Made by a program: the position numbers and the translations under genes. A stretch of 64,000 nucleotides of DNA from Fimbriiglobus ruber (GTDB lineage: Bacteria; Planctomycetota; Planctomycetia; Gemmatales; Gemmataceae), in NCBI RefSeq assembly GCF_002197845.1, contig NZ_NIDE01000019.1, positions 558,001 to 622,000 of the forward strand, in the 5' to 3' direction. Position 1 is the stretch's first letter, and every line of letters starts with the position of its first letter. Positions 26,234-35,352 of this stretch are shown piece by piece. Under the pieces are notes generated by a model. The model saw only the letters and a program-made list of their open reading frames with translations. It ran no database searches and was not told the DNA's origin.

Positions 26234-26425
26234 ATGACCTCGGTCGAACTCGCCAACATTTGCGAAAGGCTTTATGGACCAGGGTGGGTAACTACCTTGG
26301 CCCATGAGCTTATCCGCGAGCCACGAACGATACGCCGGTGGAAATCGGGAGACTGCCCTATTCCCAAGGCCGTTGCCGCGTGGTTACGAAACAGACACCA
26401 AGAACTCACTTCAACTCAATTCTAG
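26234..26425 (+). CDS. Small HTH protein of the 'YGPGW' family, copy 1
   Basis: 63 residues beginning 3 bp after the preceding stop. LANICERLYGPGWVTTLAHE then REPRTIRRWKSGDCPIPKAV is a compact Cro/XRE-like HTH. Paralogues occur at 27521-27709 and as a 5'-truncated copy at 54233-54415. Confidence 0.6.
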   Translation: MTSVELANICERLYGPGWVTTLAHELIREPRTIRRWKSGDCPIPKAVAAWLRNRHQELTSTQF

Positions 26426-26437
26426 AAAGGAAACCTT

Positions 26438-27001
26438 ATGGCCAAACGCGGTCGAATCGTTCCACAAGCACCCACGGAAACAAAGGCATCAACCACTTCC
26501 GAAGCCTCGGCACCATCCGAAACCACAGCGCTAGCTCTTCCACCACTTCCCCCAGGAGCCACGGATTTCGATCCGGCATCTTTTGAGCCTTCGGAGATCG
26601 TGAACCAGGTCGCGGAAGCCACGAGGATGCCGGAGAATGGCCGTCAAACCGAACAAGGTTCCCGTCAATTCACCCCGGCGCCGGACCCATTCGACATCCA
26701 GTCAGTCTTCACCGATGACAACGCGGTGCATCTGGGGAACAGCCACAGGCAGAGGGCGTATTTCGTACATTTCGATAGGAAACCTCCCCTTGGTCCGGAA
26801 GGGCAAAAGCATCCAGCGTTAGAAGCACTGCAAGAAGCAGGGTTCAGGTGGAGAGAAGTGGGGGATGGGTCGTTTGCGTGGAAAAAGCCGTGGGCGGGTA
26901 ATCAGTTCAGCTACGTTGAGGAGCAAGACAATCGGCGCTTGGTGAATCAAGTGGGTGCGTTGCTCGGGCCGGTGAAGCACGAAGAGCGGGTTCCGGATTG
27001 A
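26438..27001 (+). CDS. Hypothetical protein, 187 aa
   Basis: ATG 13 bp after the previous gene, with AGAAAGGAAACC upstream. The N-terminal 60 residues are Ala/Pro/Thr-rich and likely disordered. The C-terminal half (HFDRKPPLGPEGQKHPALEA, then GFRWREVGDGSFAWKKPW) looks like a small folded domain. A structured repeat starts 15 bp after its stop. Confidence 0.55.
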   Translation: MAKRGRIVPQAPTETKASTTSEASAPSETTALALPPLPPGATDFDPASFEPSEIVNQVAEATRMPENGRQTEQGSRQFTPAPDPFDIQSVFTDDNAVHLGNSHRQRAYFVHFDRKPPLGPEGQKHPALEALQEAGFRWREVGDGSFAWKKPWAGNQFSYVEEQDNRRLVNQVGALLGPVKHEERVPD

Positions 27002-27016
27002 GAGTAAGGAGGTGGT

Positions 27017-27099
27017 GGGCGTCTCGGCTTCGCCGCCGCCACCTCCAGCACTCCGCTACGCTCGGTCCCTGCGGGACGTCTGCTTACGGCGGCTGACGC
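27017..27099 (+). repeat. GGGCGTC/GACGC structured repeat, copy 1
   Basis: Begins GGGCGTCTCGGCTTCGCCG and ends GCGGCTGACGC. The ends can pair (GCGTC/GACGC); inside are CGGCTTCGCCG and CGCC..GGCG hairpins. It lies between two plus-strand genes. Confidence 0.6.
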
Positions 27100-27245
27100 G
27101 ATTCTTTGCATTACGAGCCATTTGATCTCGCACGTCAGTGTATAGCCGCAGGCTAAAGATAGTTGTTGACCGAGTTATAGCGCTGCGCTATGGTCGGCAT
27201 TATCAACGATGCAAATACAGTCGCAACATAGAGATAGGTACAAAC

Positions 27246-27500
27246 ATGCCGTTTTCGCCGGGAGCCGCTTGGGTCGTGATGCACCACGGTACTGAAACTG
27301 GGGGAGGATGGACACAGGAGGAAGTACACCAAATTGACATCGAGACCGATCACGAGATGGCCGGGTTCGTGCTACTGATCATTTTCATGGTGGCTTGGAT
27401 GTGCTTCATCATGGAGAAGGTGGAGAACGGCTATTGGGAATTTTCGCTCCAGGCATTTCCGTACGTCATCGGGGCAATCTACTATTTGTGCGAACGATAA
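27246..27500 (+). CDS. Small membrane protein, 84 aa
   Basis: ATG at 27246. Two hydrophobic segments (AGFVLLIIFMVAWMCFIM and FPYVIGAIYYLC) separated by a charged loop. No family recognised. A frame open further upstream has no good start. Confidence 0.45.
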   Translation: MPFSPGAAWVVMHHGTETGGGWTQEEVHQIDIETDHEMAGFVLLIIFMVAWMCFIMEKVENGYWEFSLQAFPYVIGAIYYLCER

Positions 27501-27520
27501 ACGAGGGATTCAGAACCCGC

Positions 27521-27709
27521 ATGACGCCCACCGAATTCGCAGAGATTGGCCGCAGACTCTATGGTCCACGCTGGAAAGCGACAATGGCTCGCGAATTAGG
27601 AAGGCATCCGGTCACGATCTTTAAGTGGTTGAAGGGAAAAGAACTGCCAGAGCACGTCGCCAAACACATTAATCTGCTCGCAGAGCAACAGCACGGAGGC
27701 AAACCATGA
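27521..27709 (+). CDS. Small HTH protein of the 'YGPGW' family, copy 2
   Basis: 62 residues from ATG at 27521. FAEIGRRLYGPRWKATMARE then HPVTIFKWLKGKELPEHV aligns with 26234-26425 along its length. Its stop overlaps the next start (ATGA). Confidence 0.6.
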   Translation: MTPTEFAEIGRRLYGPRWKATMARELGRHPVTIFKWLKGKELPEHVAKHINLLAEQQHGGKP

Positions 27710-28011
27710 CCAAACTCGACGACTGGAACCACTGCAACAAGCTCTGGGGTGCCTGGATGTACCACGAGGCGGCCGAGACTGGCTACGACGCGGAAGCTGC
27801 GGCCGGACCGCGTGCGGCTTACGACCAAGCGTACAGCGAGTTTTGCGCGAAGTACGGCGAGGCGTTCAACCCGCACTGCAAACCGGAGGAGACCAGCATC
27901 CTGGATGACATCAGAGAGCTTGGGTTACGGTTGCTATACGGGAGATACCTCGATACCTGCCGGGGCCGAGCGATGGAGTTCGAGGAGTGGGTAGTGGGGC
28001 AGGCGGTATGA
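27706..28011 (+). CDS. Hypothetical protein, 101 aa
   Basis: Translationally coupled to both neighbours by 4-bp overlaps. Acidic, Ala/Tyr-rich, with LDDWNHCNKLWGAWMYHEAA at the N-terminus. No family recognised; phage-like gene context. Confidence 0.55.
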   Translation: MTKLDDWNHCNKLWGAWMYHEAAETGYDAEAAAGPRAAYDQAYSEFCAKYGEAFNPHCKPEETSILDDIRELGLRLLYGRYLDTCRGRAMEFEEWVVGQAV

Positions 28012-28179
28012 GCGAGATCGGGGACGGCGGGCCGGCGTTTCCTGTGGGGGAACCAAGTGATCCGAAATCGCGAAGAGGGATGAGTCTCCGTGACTGGTTT
28101 GCTGGAATGGCTTTGCAAGGGCTGATTGCCGCCCTTCCGGATCTCCAGTTTGTAGATACCGGCGAAAAAATCAGACTAA

Positions 28180-29130
28180 GAGGCTGTCCGAAAAGTGACC
28201 TTGCTGTAAGTTGTGCGTCTCTTGTAAGTTAGTCGCTCCTTCGTACTCGAGGAGCGAAGTCATGGATGCGACCGTTCGCAAACCGTATCCGACCGATTTG
28301 ACCGACCTCCAATGGGAGATCATCCAGGTCGTCCTGCCGGCCGCCCGACCCGGAGGACGCCCCCGGTCGGTGGACCTCCGGGAGGTGCTGAACGCGATCG
28401 TGTACGTGAACCGGTCGGGGTGTCAGTGGTCGATGCTCCCGCACGACTTCCCGGCCAAGAGTACGGTGTACGAATACTTCGCCCAGTGGCGGGACGATGG
28501 CACCTGGCAAGAACTCCTGGATGTCCTCCGGGAGGGGTATCGGGAAGTCCACGCCCCGAGTCACGAGCGGACCCCGAGTGCCGCGAGCATCGACAGCCAG
28601 TCGGTCAAAGGGACCGAACACGCGGGCGGGAACGGGTACGATGCGGGCAAGAAAATCCAGGGCCGGAAGCGGTCGATCGTGGTCGATACGCTGGGCCTGC
28701 TGATGGTCGTGGCGGTGACCGCCGGGCACGTCGACGACGCGGCCGCGGCCCCGACCGTACTCGAAGGGTTGGACCGTGACGCGTACCCGCGATTGAAGGT
28801 CGTGTGGGCCGACGGGAAGTACCACAACCATGCCCTGAACGGGTGGAAAGACGGCCACCCGGAACTCGGATGGGAACTCGTCATCGTCCGCCGACCGGAC
28901 GGGGTCAAGGGGTTCACCCTGTTACCCAAGCGGTGGGTCGTCGAGCGGACGTTCGGGTGGCTCGGGCGGGCCCGGCGGTTAAGTCGTAATTATGAGCGAC
29001 TGAATAGTTCCAGCGAATCCATGATTCGTGTGCGGTCAATCCAGCTGATCCTCAATCGCATGGATCCACAAGAGCGTTATCCCCCGTTTAAATATAGAGT
29101 TGCATCAAAATAGTCTTCCCGGACAGGCTC
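28180..29130 (+). mobile_element. IS5-family (IS1031-type) insertion sequence, 951 bp
   Basis: Ends GAGGCTGTCCGAAAAG and, inverted, GAGCCTGTCCGGGAAG (13 of 16 match). Flanked by the 3-bp duplication TAA (28177-28179, 29131-29133), as expected for TNA-target IS1031-type elements. It carries one transposase. Confidence 0.88.
28262..29113 (+). CDS. IS5-family transposase
   Basis: 283 residues from ATG at 28262, with GGAG upstream. N-terminal DUF4096-type domain (LTDLQWEIIQVVLPAARPGG, WSMLPHDFPAKSTVY), then DDE residues in IDSQSVKG, VVWADGKYHN and RWVVERTFGWLGRARRLSR. Complete and probably active. Confidence 0.92.
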   Translation: MDATVRKPYPTDLTDLQWEIIQVVLPAARPGGRPRSVDLREVLNAIVYVNRSGCQWSMLPHDFPAKSTVYEYFAQWRDDGTWQELLDVLREGYREVHAPSHERTPSAASIDSQSVKGTEHAGGNGYDAGKKIQGRKRSIVVDTLGLLMVVAVTAGHVDDAAAAPTVLEGLDRDAYPRLKVVWADGKYHNHALNGWKDGHPELGWELVIVRRPDGVKGFTLLPKRWVVERTFGWLGRARRLSRNYERLNSSSESMIRVRSIQLILNRMDPQERYPPFKYRVASK

Positions 29131-29191
29131 TAAGCCAATTACCTGACAGAGCGTATATGCTTGCCGACGCCATGCTGAAAGCCCGCAAGCC

Positions 29192-29425
29192 ATGACTGCG
29201 ATCCCCTTCCCCATCAGGGTTCCGCGAGCCACCCCACCGGCAACACCTCCCGTTGAAGGCCATCTCGCCATCCTCCGGCGTCTGTTCTTGCGGGCCGAGG
29301 CAAAGAACGGCGTTCTCACGGCCGAGGAATGCCGGATGGGAGTTGAGAGCGTCGAGGCGTTAGAGCGGATGCTGGATGAGCGGCATGCGGAAAGCCTGCG
29401 GCAAGGAGGCCATAACCATGACTGA
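29192..29425 (+). CDS. Hypothetical protein, 77 aa
   Basis: Start overlaps the stop of the IS-split gene (ATGA). Pro-rich start then a helix LAILRRLFLRAEAKNG and an acidic, His-ending tail. Not recognised; part of the coupled operon. Confidence 0.5.
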   Translation: MTAIPFPIRVPRATPPATPPVEGHLAILRRLFLRAEAKNGVLTAEECRMGVESVEALERMLDERHAESLRQGGHNHD

Positions 29426-29597
29426 CTGCATCCAACACTTCCTGATCCCTCAGCCTGACGGGAGCTTCATCGACTGGGGTAGGAACGCCACGATCAACGG
29501 GGTTCGGGGTTTTGGACCGGCACGGTACTACGGCGGGGAGGCGGCGGAGGTTCTTCGTGTGCTGCTTCGGTATTCGGGGAAGGAGTCAAGGAAATGA
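29418..29597 (+). CDS. Hypothetical protein, 59 aa
   Basis: ATG at 29418, overlapping the previous gene by 8 bp. MTDCIQHFLIPQPDGSFIDW looks like a short beta-rich fold. Not recognised. Confidence 0.45.
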   Translation: MTDCIQHFLIPQPDGSFIDWGRNATINGVRGFGPARYYGGEAAEVLRVLLRYSGKESRK

Positions 29598-29625
29598 GTA
29601 ATGAATCGCTGATAGGGGTATCGCT

Positions 29626-29796
29626 ATGATTGATGTGGATTTGAATTGCGCAATGTGCGGGAAGCATTGTCGCATAGATGACTTGATATGCGATGACACA
29701 ACTAAAATCGGTGAAGTTGTTAATAATACAGGCTGGCTATGGCAGCAAAACGGTGACAATTTCGACATTTATTGCAGCAAGGAGTGCGCGAAATGA
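29626..29796 (+). CDS. 56-residue Cys-rich (zinc-ribbon-like) protein
   Basis: ATG at 29626 with AGGGG 7 bases upstream. CAMCGKHC near the start and CSKEC near the end make a Cys4-type metal site. Its stop overlaps the next start. Base composition is clearly more AT-rich than its neighbours. Confidence 0.55.
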   Translation: MIDVDLNCAMCGKHCRIDDLICDDTTKIGEVVNNTGWLWQQNGDNFDIYCSKECAK

Positions 29797-30614
29797 CCGA
29801 TCAACCGCCAATCTATTTATCAGATAAAGAGCTTGAAGATTTGCGAGGTGACTACCTCGGCATGAAATGCTCAGATGATATCATCGCAATTTGCGACGAA
29901 CTGATTGCACGTCGTAAAGCTATACCAACACCGGATCGAGACGGGATGAATGAAGACTTGAATCAGCTAATTCGCGTATGCTTGACAAATCCCGCTGATG
30001 CATCGGGTTTTATTCAGGCGAATTATCCGAAGCAATACGCAGCTATGGGGGATGCCTTAAGCCCGGAGGCTAGGGGTGCTGGAACATCTACCGGCGCGTG
30101 CGCACCATCCCCCGCCAACACGAGTGAGATTAGAGATACCGGCGTTGCCGGTATGATGGGGAGTGGCCGCGCACCTACAGCGCCAGCCGGTCAGGTAGAC
30201 ACCTCCCCTCAACAGCCGGATGAGTTTACACTACTTAGCGTCCTTGCCGATATTCGCAGCAAGACGGGCATTGGCGATAAGCCCATGCTATCAGAACTGG
30301 CCGATGTCCTAGCGGCGCTGATTCAAAACGGCGATAGCGCCATTGAAACTAACAAACTGCTTGCGGCAAGGTTACGCGAGCGGGAAGCGGTTAAAGAATA
30401 CGACCCCCATCTTCCCGGAGGATGTCCGATTTATTCAGAAGCGGAGTGCCACCAGATGCGAGCCGCATATGAGACGGCATGCCAAAACGGGGCAGCTTAC
30501 ACCGAGACTCTATTCGCTCCGGTCACTGCTGTGTTGCGTATGCGAGGCCACTTGCCCGAATTTACCAAGCCTAACGAAGCAGATGAGCAAGGAAGGCGGG
30601 GTCGTGATGACTGA
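29793..30614 (+). CDS. Hypothetical protein, 273 aa
   Basis: ATG overlaps the previous stop. Helical N-terminus (LSDKELEDLRGDYLGMKCSD), a Pro/Ala/Gly-rich linker around residues 90-145, then helical segments (TLLSVLADIRSKTG, LLAARLREREAV). Phage-like, no recognised domain. Confidence 0.5.
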   Translation: MTDQPPIYLSDKELEDLRGDYLGMKCSDDIIAICDELIARRKAIPTPDRDGMNEDLNQLIRVCLTNPADASGFIQANYPKQYAAMGDALSPEARGAGTSTGACAPSPANTSEIRDTGVAGMMGSGRAPTAPAGQVDTSPQQPDEFTLLSVLADIRSKTGIGDKPMLSELADVLAALIQNGDSAIETNKLLAARLREREAVKEYDPHLPGGCPIYSEAECHQMRAAYETACQNGAAYTETLFAPVTAVLRMRGHLPEFTKPNEADEQGRRGRDD

Positions 30615-30840
30615 TGCAAGCGAATACCAGCACGCACTTGACCAGCTTCAAGGAGCGTTCGAGAAAGCCTTGCACGGATTCACCGAATGGTTCGCCAAGG
30701 AGTGGCTTTTAGAAGATGAAGAGAAATGGAAGCGTGCTTACAAAGACCCCTTCCCCGGAGAAGAGTTTCGGAGGGGTTTCAACGCGGGCGTGGAGTCAGC
30801 CGGGATGGCTCTGAAGGTTTACATGGACGAGGTTGTCTGA
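30607..30840 (+). CDS. Hypothetical protein, 77 aa
   Basis: ATG at 30607, overlapping the previous gene by 8 bp. Helical and acidic (YQHALDQLQGAFEKALHGFT) with aromatic clusters. Not recognised. Confidence 0.5.
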   Translation: MTDASEYQHALDQLQGAFEKALHGFTEWFAKEWLLEDEEKWKRAYKDPFPGEEFRRGFNAGVESAGMALKVYMDEVV

Positions 30841-30868
30841 TGCGCAATGAAATAGAAGGCGAGCAGCC

Positions 30869-31213
30869 ATGACCCCCGACCAGATCACCGCCTCTCGCGA
30901 CCGGCTCGTCTCTGAAGGCTTCCATTCTTCGTCGGAAGCCGTGAGGGTTCATGACCAGCTACTGGAGTTGATGGACGCCCAGGAGGTGAATACCGAGGGA
31001 GCCGTGGCGTCGATTGCGGATTTGCAGGCGGAGTGCGAGAGACTCCAGGACCAGGTCGAGCGGTTGAGGAGAGCCGCAGTGCTTGCGGTCGCTCCGTTAG
31101 AAGCGATGGTGTTGTCAGGATCAGTGAAGCTGCTGAGTCCAGAGGTGCAGGAAGCTGTAGCGGAGGGGATTCAGGCGGTGCGGGAAGTAATAGCAGAAAG
31201 AGAGGGTGCGTGA
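30869..31213 (+). CDS. Coiled-coil hypothetical protein, 114 aa
   Basis: A central heptad-like stretch (SIADLQAECERLQDQVERLR) predicts a coiled coil; the C-terminus is helical. The stop overlaps a GTG start (GTGA). Resembles short phage/plasmid accessory proteins. Confidence 0.5.
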   Translation: MTPDQITASRDRLVSEGFHSSSEAVRVHDQLLELMDAQEVNTEGAVASIADLQAECERLQDQVERLRRAAVLAVAPLEAMVLSGSVKLLSPEVQEAVAEGIQAVREVIAEREGA

Positions 31214-31675
31214 CCGATCCTGTTGCCACCGATTACCACATCGACCCGCGGATCGCTCGCGAACTTATGGGTGTTGTCTTGCTCCCTTGTGATATCCGCC
31301 AGGAGATACTTCGGAAGTACCGGGTTTCTCACGGGGACGACGCGCTGCTTGACCTGTTTGCCCAATTCATCGGGATGGCGAACTCCGTGGTCGAGAACAA
31401 CCGGGAGATGGCCGAGCTGCTCCTCATCACCGAAGGCGGTCTTTCTCCGGACGAGGCTGCGAAGGCAAATCTCCCGACCCTGTTCGGAGCTCTGGGCGGC
31501 ATCCTGCTGACGGAGGGCGTGGACCAGGCGAAGACATGCGGTGGTTGTGCCTTCCGGCTTGGAACGTGCGCCAACCAGTCGCCCTCAACTACCTGCGACG
31601 CCGACTGGTGTTCCCATCCCGGCGAACAGGACTTCATGTGCCACGAGGATCTCGATGACCAAGGTAACCCAATTC

Positions 31676-32955
31676 CAGTAGTTCAAAATCCCCGTGAGTG
31701 AAACCCTTTATTCTTTAAACAGTTATGTTCGCGTATCAGAAAGCGTTTCGTTGTCGTTATTTCCTTGAGCAAGTACGGCCAACATCCACCTGAACTGGAA
31801 TCGTTTCGATGCCGCTTGCACTCGCGGGTGCCTGTCCTCCCCGAACCAGAGCGCCTGAAACCACACCCAAAGGTTTCGCAGCAACAGGGCCAGACCCACG
31901 AAGAACGATCGCAGGATCGGGTTCCGGGTACTGGTCCGGATTCGCGCCTGACCGAGTTGCCGATAGCTGCTTTCGATCCCGAACCGTGTGCGATACGCGT
32001 CACGCACGTCCCTCGGTGCACCCGACACACGCCAGCTGGCGAATACCAACGTCTTGGCCCGCCGCTTGTTCGTCCGGTGGTGGCGGTAGCTCTTGTAACT
32101 CACACAGACCCTCACGGTCACCTCCTCACCCTTGTGACGGTGCGTGTGACGATACCAGCCGGCGGGCTTGCGCCGGAACATCCGCCATCCCGTGGACTTC
32201 TTCCCGCGACGCGGCTTCCGCCCGCGCATCACCACGGGCATCAGGAAGGGACAGTTGCGCTCCTGGAGAAACTGCATCACGGCGACGCTGAAAAACCCCC
32301 GATCCAGAAGCAGTTTGCGAATCCTCACGCCGCTGTTCCCGACCTCGGTCAGGAGTCGTTGCAGAACCTCGACCGTCGAGTCTTCCGCCCGGACCCACGT
32401 GTACGCCAGGGTATACCTGTGCCCATGATGAATCAGACAGGCGGTGGCGTAGGTAAAAAACGTGGTCGTCCCCGAGCGTGGCTTGTTGCCCCGGACGTGA
32501 TTCTTGGGACCGTGTCCGTGATACGGAATTTCGTGGTAATCGATCGCCAGATCCCGAGACCGGCGGCGCGTGTTCGGCGGCAGCGGTTCGCGCAAGGCGT
32601 GGTTCAGCTTGGCTTCGAGCGGCTTGCGCTGTTTGGGCAGACGCGACTTCAATTCGCTGCGCGCCGTCTGATCGGAGATCGTACCCAGACGAAGGCAGGC
32701 CCCGAACAACGAGATGATGTTGGCCGCAGCCGTCAACACGACCTGGAGCAGAACCGGCGCAGAACATTTGCGCGAACTCGATGGTCTGAAGATCGGAGAG
32801 ATCAGTTCCGCAGCCCGATCTTGAATTTGCCGGGAACACAGTTTAGGCTTCTTGGCAGAACGCATGTTTCGCCACTCCATGGCTAGGTCGTGCTAACCCA
32901 CTATGGAGCCGAAACATGCGTTTTTTTCAAGACCACCTCCAATTTTGAACTACTG
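31676..32955 (-). mobile_element. ISH3-like insertion sequence A, 1280 bp
   Basis: Perfect 14-bp inverted ends CAGTAGTTCAAAAT; 5-bp target duplication AATTC at 31671-31675 and 32956-32960. One transposase on the minus strand. Confidence 0.88.
31723..32880 (-). CDS. ISH3/IS4-superfamily transposase A
   Basis: 385 residues (or from Met6). DDE signatures: LAIDYHEIPYHG, LLLDRGFFSVAVMQFL, and RTRFGIESSYRQLGQARIRT. Related to the transposase at 33779-34960 (shared VVMRGRKP and IESSYRQ/IEASYRQ motifs) but clearly a different element. Complete. Confidence 0.88.
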   Translation of the reverse strand: MEWRNMRSAKKPKLCSRQIQDRAAELISPIFRPSSSRKCSAPVLLQVVLTAAANIISLFGACLRLGTISDQTARSELKSRLPKQRKPLEAKLNHALREPLPPNTRRRSRDLAIDYHEIPYHGHGPKNHVRGNKPRSGTTTFFTYATACLIHHGHRYTLAYTWVRAEDSTVEVLQRLLTEVGNSGVRIRKLLLDRGFFSVAVMQFLQERNCPFLMPVVMRGRKPRRGKKSTGWRMFRRKPAGWYRHTHRHKGEEVTVRVCVSYKSYRHHRTNKRRAKTLVFASWRVSGAPRDVRDAYRTRFGIESSYRQLGQARIRTSTRNPILRSFFVGLALLLRNLWVWFQALWFGEDRHPRVQAASKRFQFRWMLAVLAQGNNDNETLSDTRT

Positions 32956-33015
32956 AATTCGGAAATGCACAGGGTTCACACAGTTTCGCAAGCGACGCGC
33001 TGTGAGTGAGGCCTC

Positions 33016-33327
33016 ATGACCTCGACTTCTGATGTGCGACGGCTCATTCGGGAGCTGCGCCGCCAGGGGTGGACGGTGCAGCATACCGGGAGTGGGCACC
33101 ACAAGTTGATTCATCCGAGCGGGGAGTTCATGTTCTTGCCGTGTAGCCCGAGTTGCCCACGGTGGGAGAAGAACGCCAGGGCGTGGGTGAGGAAGGTGGA
33201 GGAGAGGAGTCGGGAGAGGGCGAATATGGGCGTCCCGGCTTCGCCGTCGCGTGCTTTCGGGGTTCCGTACTTCGTACCCGCTGCGCGGCCCTGTCGCCCG
33301 CTGACGCAAGGAAGAGAGGTGTTGTGA
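33016..33327 (+). CDS. HicA-like mRNA interferase toxin with repeat-encoded C-terminal extension
   Basis: 103 residues. The core (VRRLIRELRRQGWTVQHTGS, then GHHKLIHPSGEFMFLPCS) has the dsRBD-like HicA fold with the conserved catalytic His after Gly. HicA cleaves mRNA; its antitoxin HicB is not adjacent. After about residue 70 the frame runs into a structured repeat (33228-33307), giving the tail from MGVPASPSRAFG. Overlaps both neighbours by 4 bp. Confidence 0.7.
   Translation: MTSTSDVRRLIRELRRQGWTVQHTGSGHHKLIHPSGEFMFLPCSPSCPRWEKNARAWVRKVEERSRERANMGVPASPSRAFGVPYFVPAARPCRPLTQGREVL
33228..33307 (+). repeat. GGGCGTC/GACGC structured repeat, copy 2
   Basis: Begins GGGCGTCCCGGCTTCGCCG and ends CGCTGACGC. 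Internal CGGCTTCGCCG and GTACTTCGTAC hairpins. It overlaps the 3' coding end of the HicA-like gene. Confidence 0.6.
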
Positions 33328-33759
33328 CCAACTTTTTACACATCCCATTTCCCGAGGTTCCCACGCCCGAAGAGACGAAGCGGAACACGCTTTCATCCTG
33401 GCAAGCGGTTGAGCCGACTCTTCTATCCGGTTTGCACCCGGAAATCCTGGCTCTGAGCATTCCGACAATGTTTTTCAGTGTCCCGATGGATGAAGTCGAC
33501 CCCGACTGGATCGACTGCTTTGACGGCAAAGGGTCGGTGCATGAACAAATCATCGGGTATGGCCGGGAGGCGTTGAGGATGTTTCCGGCGTTCTTCTTCA
33601 AGCTCGACAGCCGGAGCCCGAAAGACTGGGGCATCGTTCGATACACTTCGGAGAACCTCCACGAGTTGCCGGGGCACATCTTCAGCAGCGAGCGGATGCT
33701 GGATGATCTTGTCGTCCAGAGCTATCACCGGGACCGGATCGAGTTGTGTTTCCGAAAGT

Positions 33760-35052
33760 CAGTAGTTTCCATTTTTTGTCACGACGCATGTGATGGTGGG
33801 TTTGGATGTTGCGACTGCTGGAACAGGTACTCGCTGAAGTCATCGAGGATATCCTGATACCGCGGGGGTGTGGATGCCGCGACCGGTCGGTTTGCCTTCC
33901 GGCCATGCGTCTTTGACGGACGGGCGGTCCCGACCAGCCATTGCCACACGTTCCGCAAGAACAGCGACAGCCCGACCAGCAACAACCGGTACAGTGGATC
34001 CCGTGAGGAGGTCCGAGCCCGGGAGTGGTTCAACTGGCGGTAGCTGGCTTCGATCCCGAACCGCGTCCGATACGTCTCGCGGACATCGACCGGAGACAAT
34101 CGCACCTTCCAGGTCGCGAAGAACAGCTTCTTCGTGTGCCGCGTCTTCGTGCGGTGGCGGCGATACGACTTGTACGTCACGACCAACCGGATGTCGACCG
34201 CGTCCTTCCCCGCCCGGTGGGTGTACGGGTACGAGCCCGCCTTCCAGTTCCGGCACGCGCGCATCCCCTTGGCCTTGCGGCCCCGCTTGGGTTTGCGGCC
34301 CCGCATGACCACCGGGATGATGAACGGGAGATTGTGATCCTGGAGCCACGCCATCACCGGCACGGTGAAGAAGTAGCGGTCGAGGAGAGCCGTCTTGCAC
34401 ACAATCCCGCTGGCCGCCACCTCGGCCCACAGGCGCTCGAGAACGTCGGTCGGCGTCTCCTTGGCGCGGACCCAGGTCAGGGCCAACGTGTACCGCCAAC
34501 CGGCGACGACGACACACACGGTGGCATACGTATGGAACTTGGTGGTCCCGCGGTCGGGTTTGCCGCGGCGGAGTTGGCGGGCACTTTTTTTTGGGGCGCC
34601 GTAGTACGGGATGGCATGGTAATCGACCGCCAGGGTGACCGCCCGACCGGCCAATCGGGGCAACAGGGCGGGGAGCCGAAGCAACCGGTTGAGTCGTCGT
34701 TCGAGAGCCGGTACCTGCCGGGGCAGGTGGACCCGGAGGAGGTTCCAGAACGTCTGGTCGTGGGTTCCGGGGTACAGTCGGTGGACGGCACGGGATAACG
34801 ACGCGGTGCGAGCCGCCGCCCACACCAGGACCGTCCAGAGCATGGCGGCCGTGCAGACCACCGCATCACCGAACGCGAAAACGGTTTGGCAATGCTCGGC
34901 GGCGGCCGCGAACACCTCGTTGGGGATGACACGAGGCGACAACCGGGTATACACTCCCATGGAACACGGGCTCCTTCCGTGGAGGGTGATTGCGTGACAC
35001 AACCCCTTTACCGAACGGAGCCTGTGTTCCCTAGCTCAATTGGAAAGTACTG
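33760..35052 (-). mobile_element. ISH3-like insertion sequence B, 1293 bp
   Basis: Imperfect ends CAGTAGTTTCCATTTTT and CAGTACTTTCCAATTGA (13 of 17 match); 5-bp duplication AAAGT at 33755-33759 and 35053-35057. Confidence 0.88.
33779..34960 (-). CDS. ISH3/IS4-superfamily transposase B
   Basis: 393 residues from ATG at 34960 (AAGGAG upstream). LAVDYHAIPYYG, ALLDRYFFTVPVMAWL and RTRFGIEASYRQLNHSRART mark the DDE core. Complete frame. Confidence 0.88.
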   Translation of the reverse strand: MGVYTRLSPRVIPNEVFAAAAEHCQTVFAFGDAVVCTAAMLWTVLVWAAARTASLSRAVHRLYPGTHDQTFWNLLRVHLPRQVPALERRLNRLLRLPALLPRLAGRAVTLAVDYHAIPYYGAPKKSARQLRRGKPDRGTTKFHTYATVCVVVAGWRYTLALTWVRAKETPTDVLERLWAEVAASGIVCKTALLDRYFFTVPVMAWLQDHNLPFIIPVVMRGRKPKRGRKAKGMRACRNWKAGSYPYTHRAGKDAVDIRLVVTYKSYRRHRTKTRHTKKLFFATWKVRLSPVDVRETYRTRFGIEASYRQLNHSRARTSSRDPLYRLLLVGLSLFLRNVWQWLVGTARPSKTHGRKANRPVAASTPPRYQDILDDFSEYLFQQSQHPNPPSHAS

Positions 35053-35352
35053 AAAGTGGGTCGAGTTCGGGGATGAGTACCGGGTGTTCGTCAGGAATCG
35101 GCAGATCCAGGGCATTTCCAGGTATGACTATCGACAGCCGGCGAAGGTGGAGCATACTTCGGAGGTGATCCAGGCAGTACAGGACCAGGCTTTGCGGTAT
35201 TTCTCGGTCATTGACCCACACTTCCCGATTGACGATTACGTCTTCGACTTCGGGTTTACCCCTGACGGTCCTGTGCTGATCGAGATCAACCCCTACGGGC
35301 TTTCAGACCCCTGTCTTTTCGGAAAGTATTCGCTGATCGACGGGTTCAGAGC

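Larger units (their letters stand above)
28008..29195 (+). pseudogene. Phage-type small protein gene, split by an IS5-family element
   Basis: Exonic parts are 28008-28179 and 29134-29195. Removing the IS and one TAA duplication gives a continuous 77-residue frame beginning MSEIGDGGPAFPVGEPS, with GMSLRDWFAGMALQGL in the middle and RAYMLADAMLKARKP at the end. The GGPAFP...GMSLRDWFA pattern is common in phage proteins of unknown role. The stop overlaps the next start, so the operon arrangement predates the insertion. Confidence 0.75.
31210..33019 (+). pseudogene. Cys-rich protein gene split by an ISH3-like element
   Basis: Parts 31210-31675 and 32961-33019 join in frame over one AATTC copy to give 174 residues. 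GTG start overlaps the previous stop. The N-terminal two thirds are helical; the C-terminal third has Cys in KTCGGCAFRLGTCANQ, TTCDADWCSHPGE, FMCHED and RKCTGF, a likely metal-binding module. In its present state the frame ends inside the IS at 31701. The restored stop overlaps the HicA start. Confidence 0.72.
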
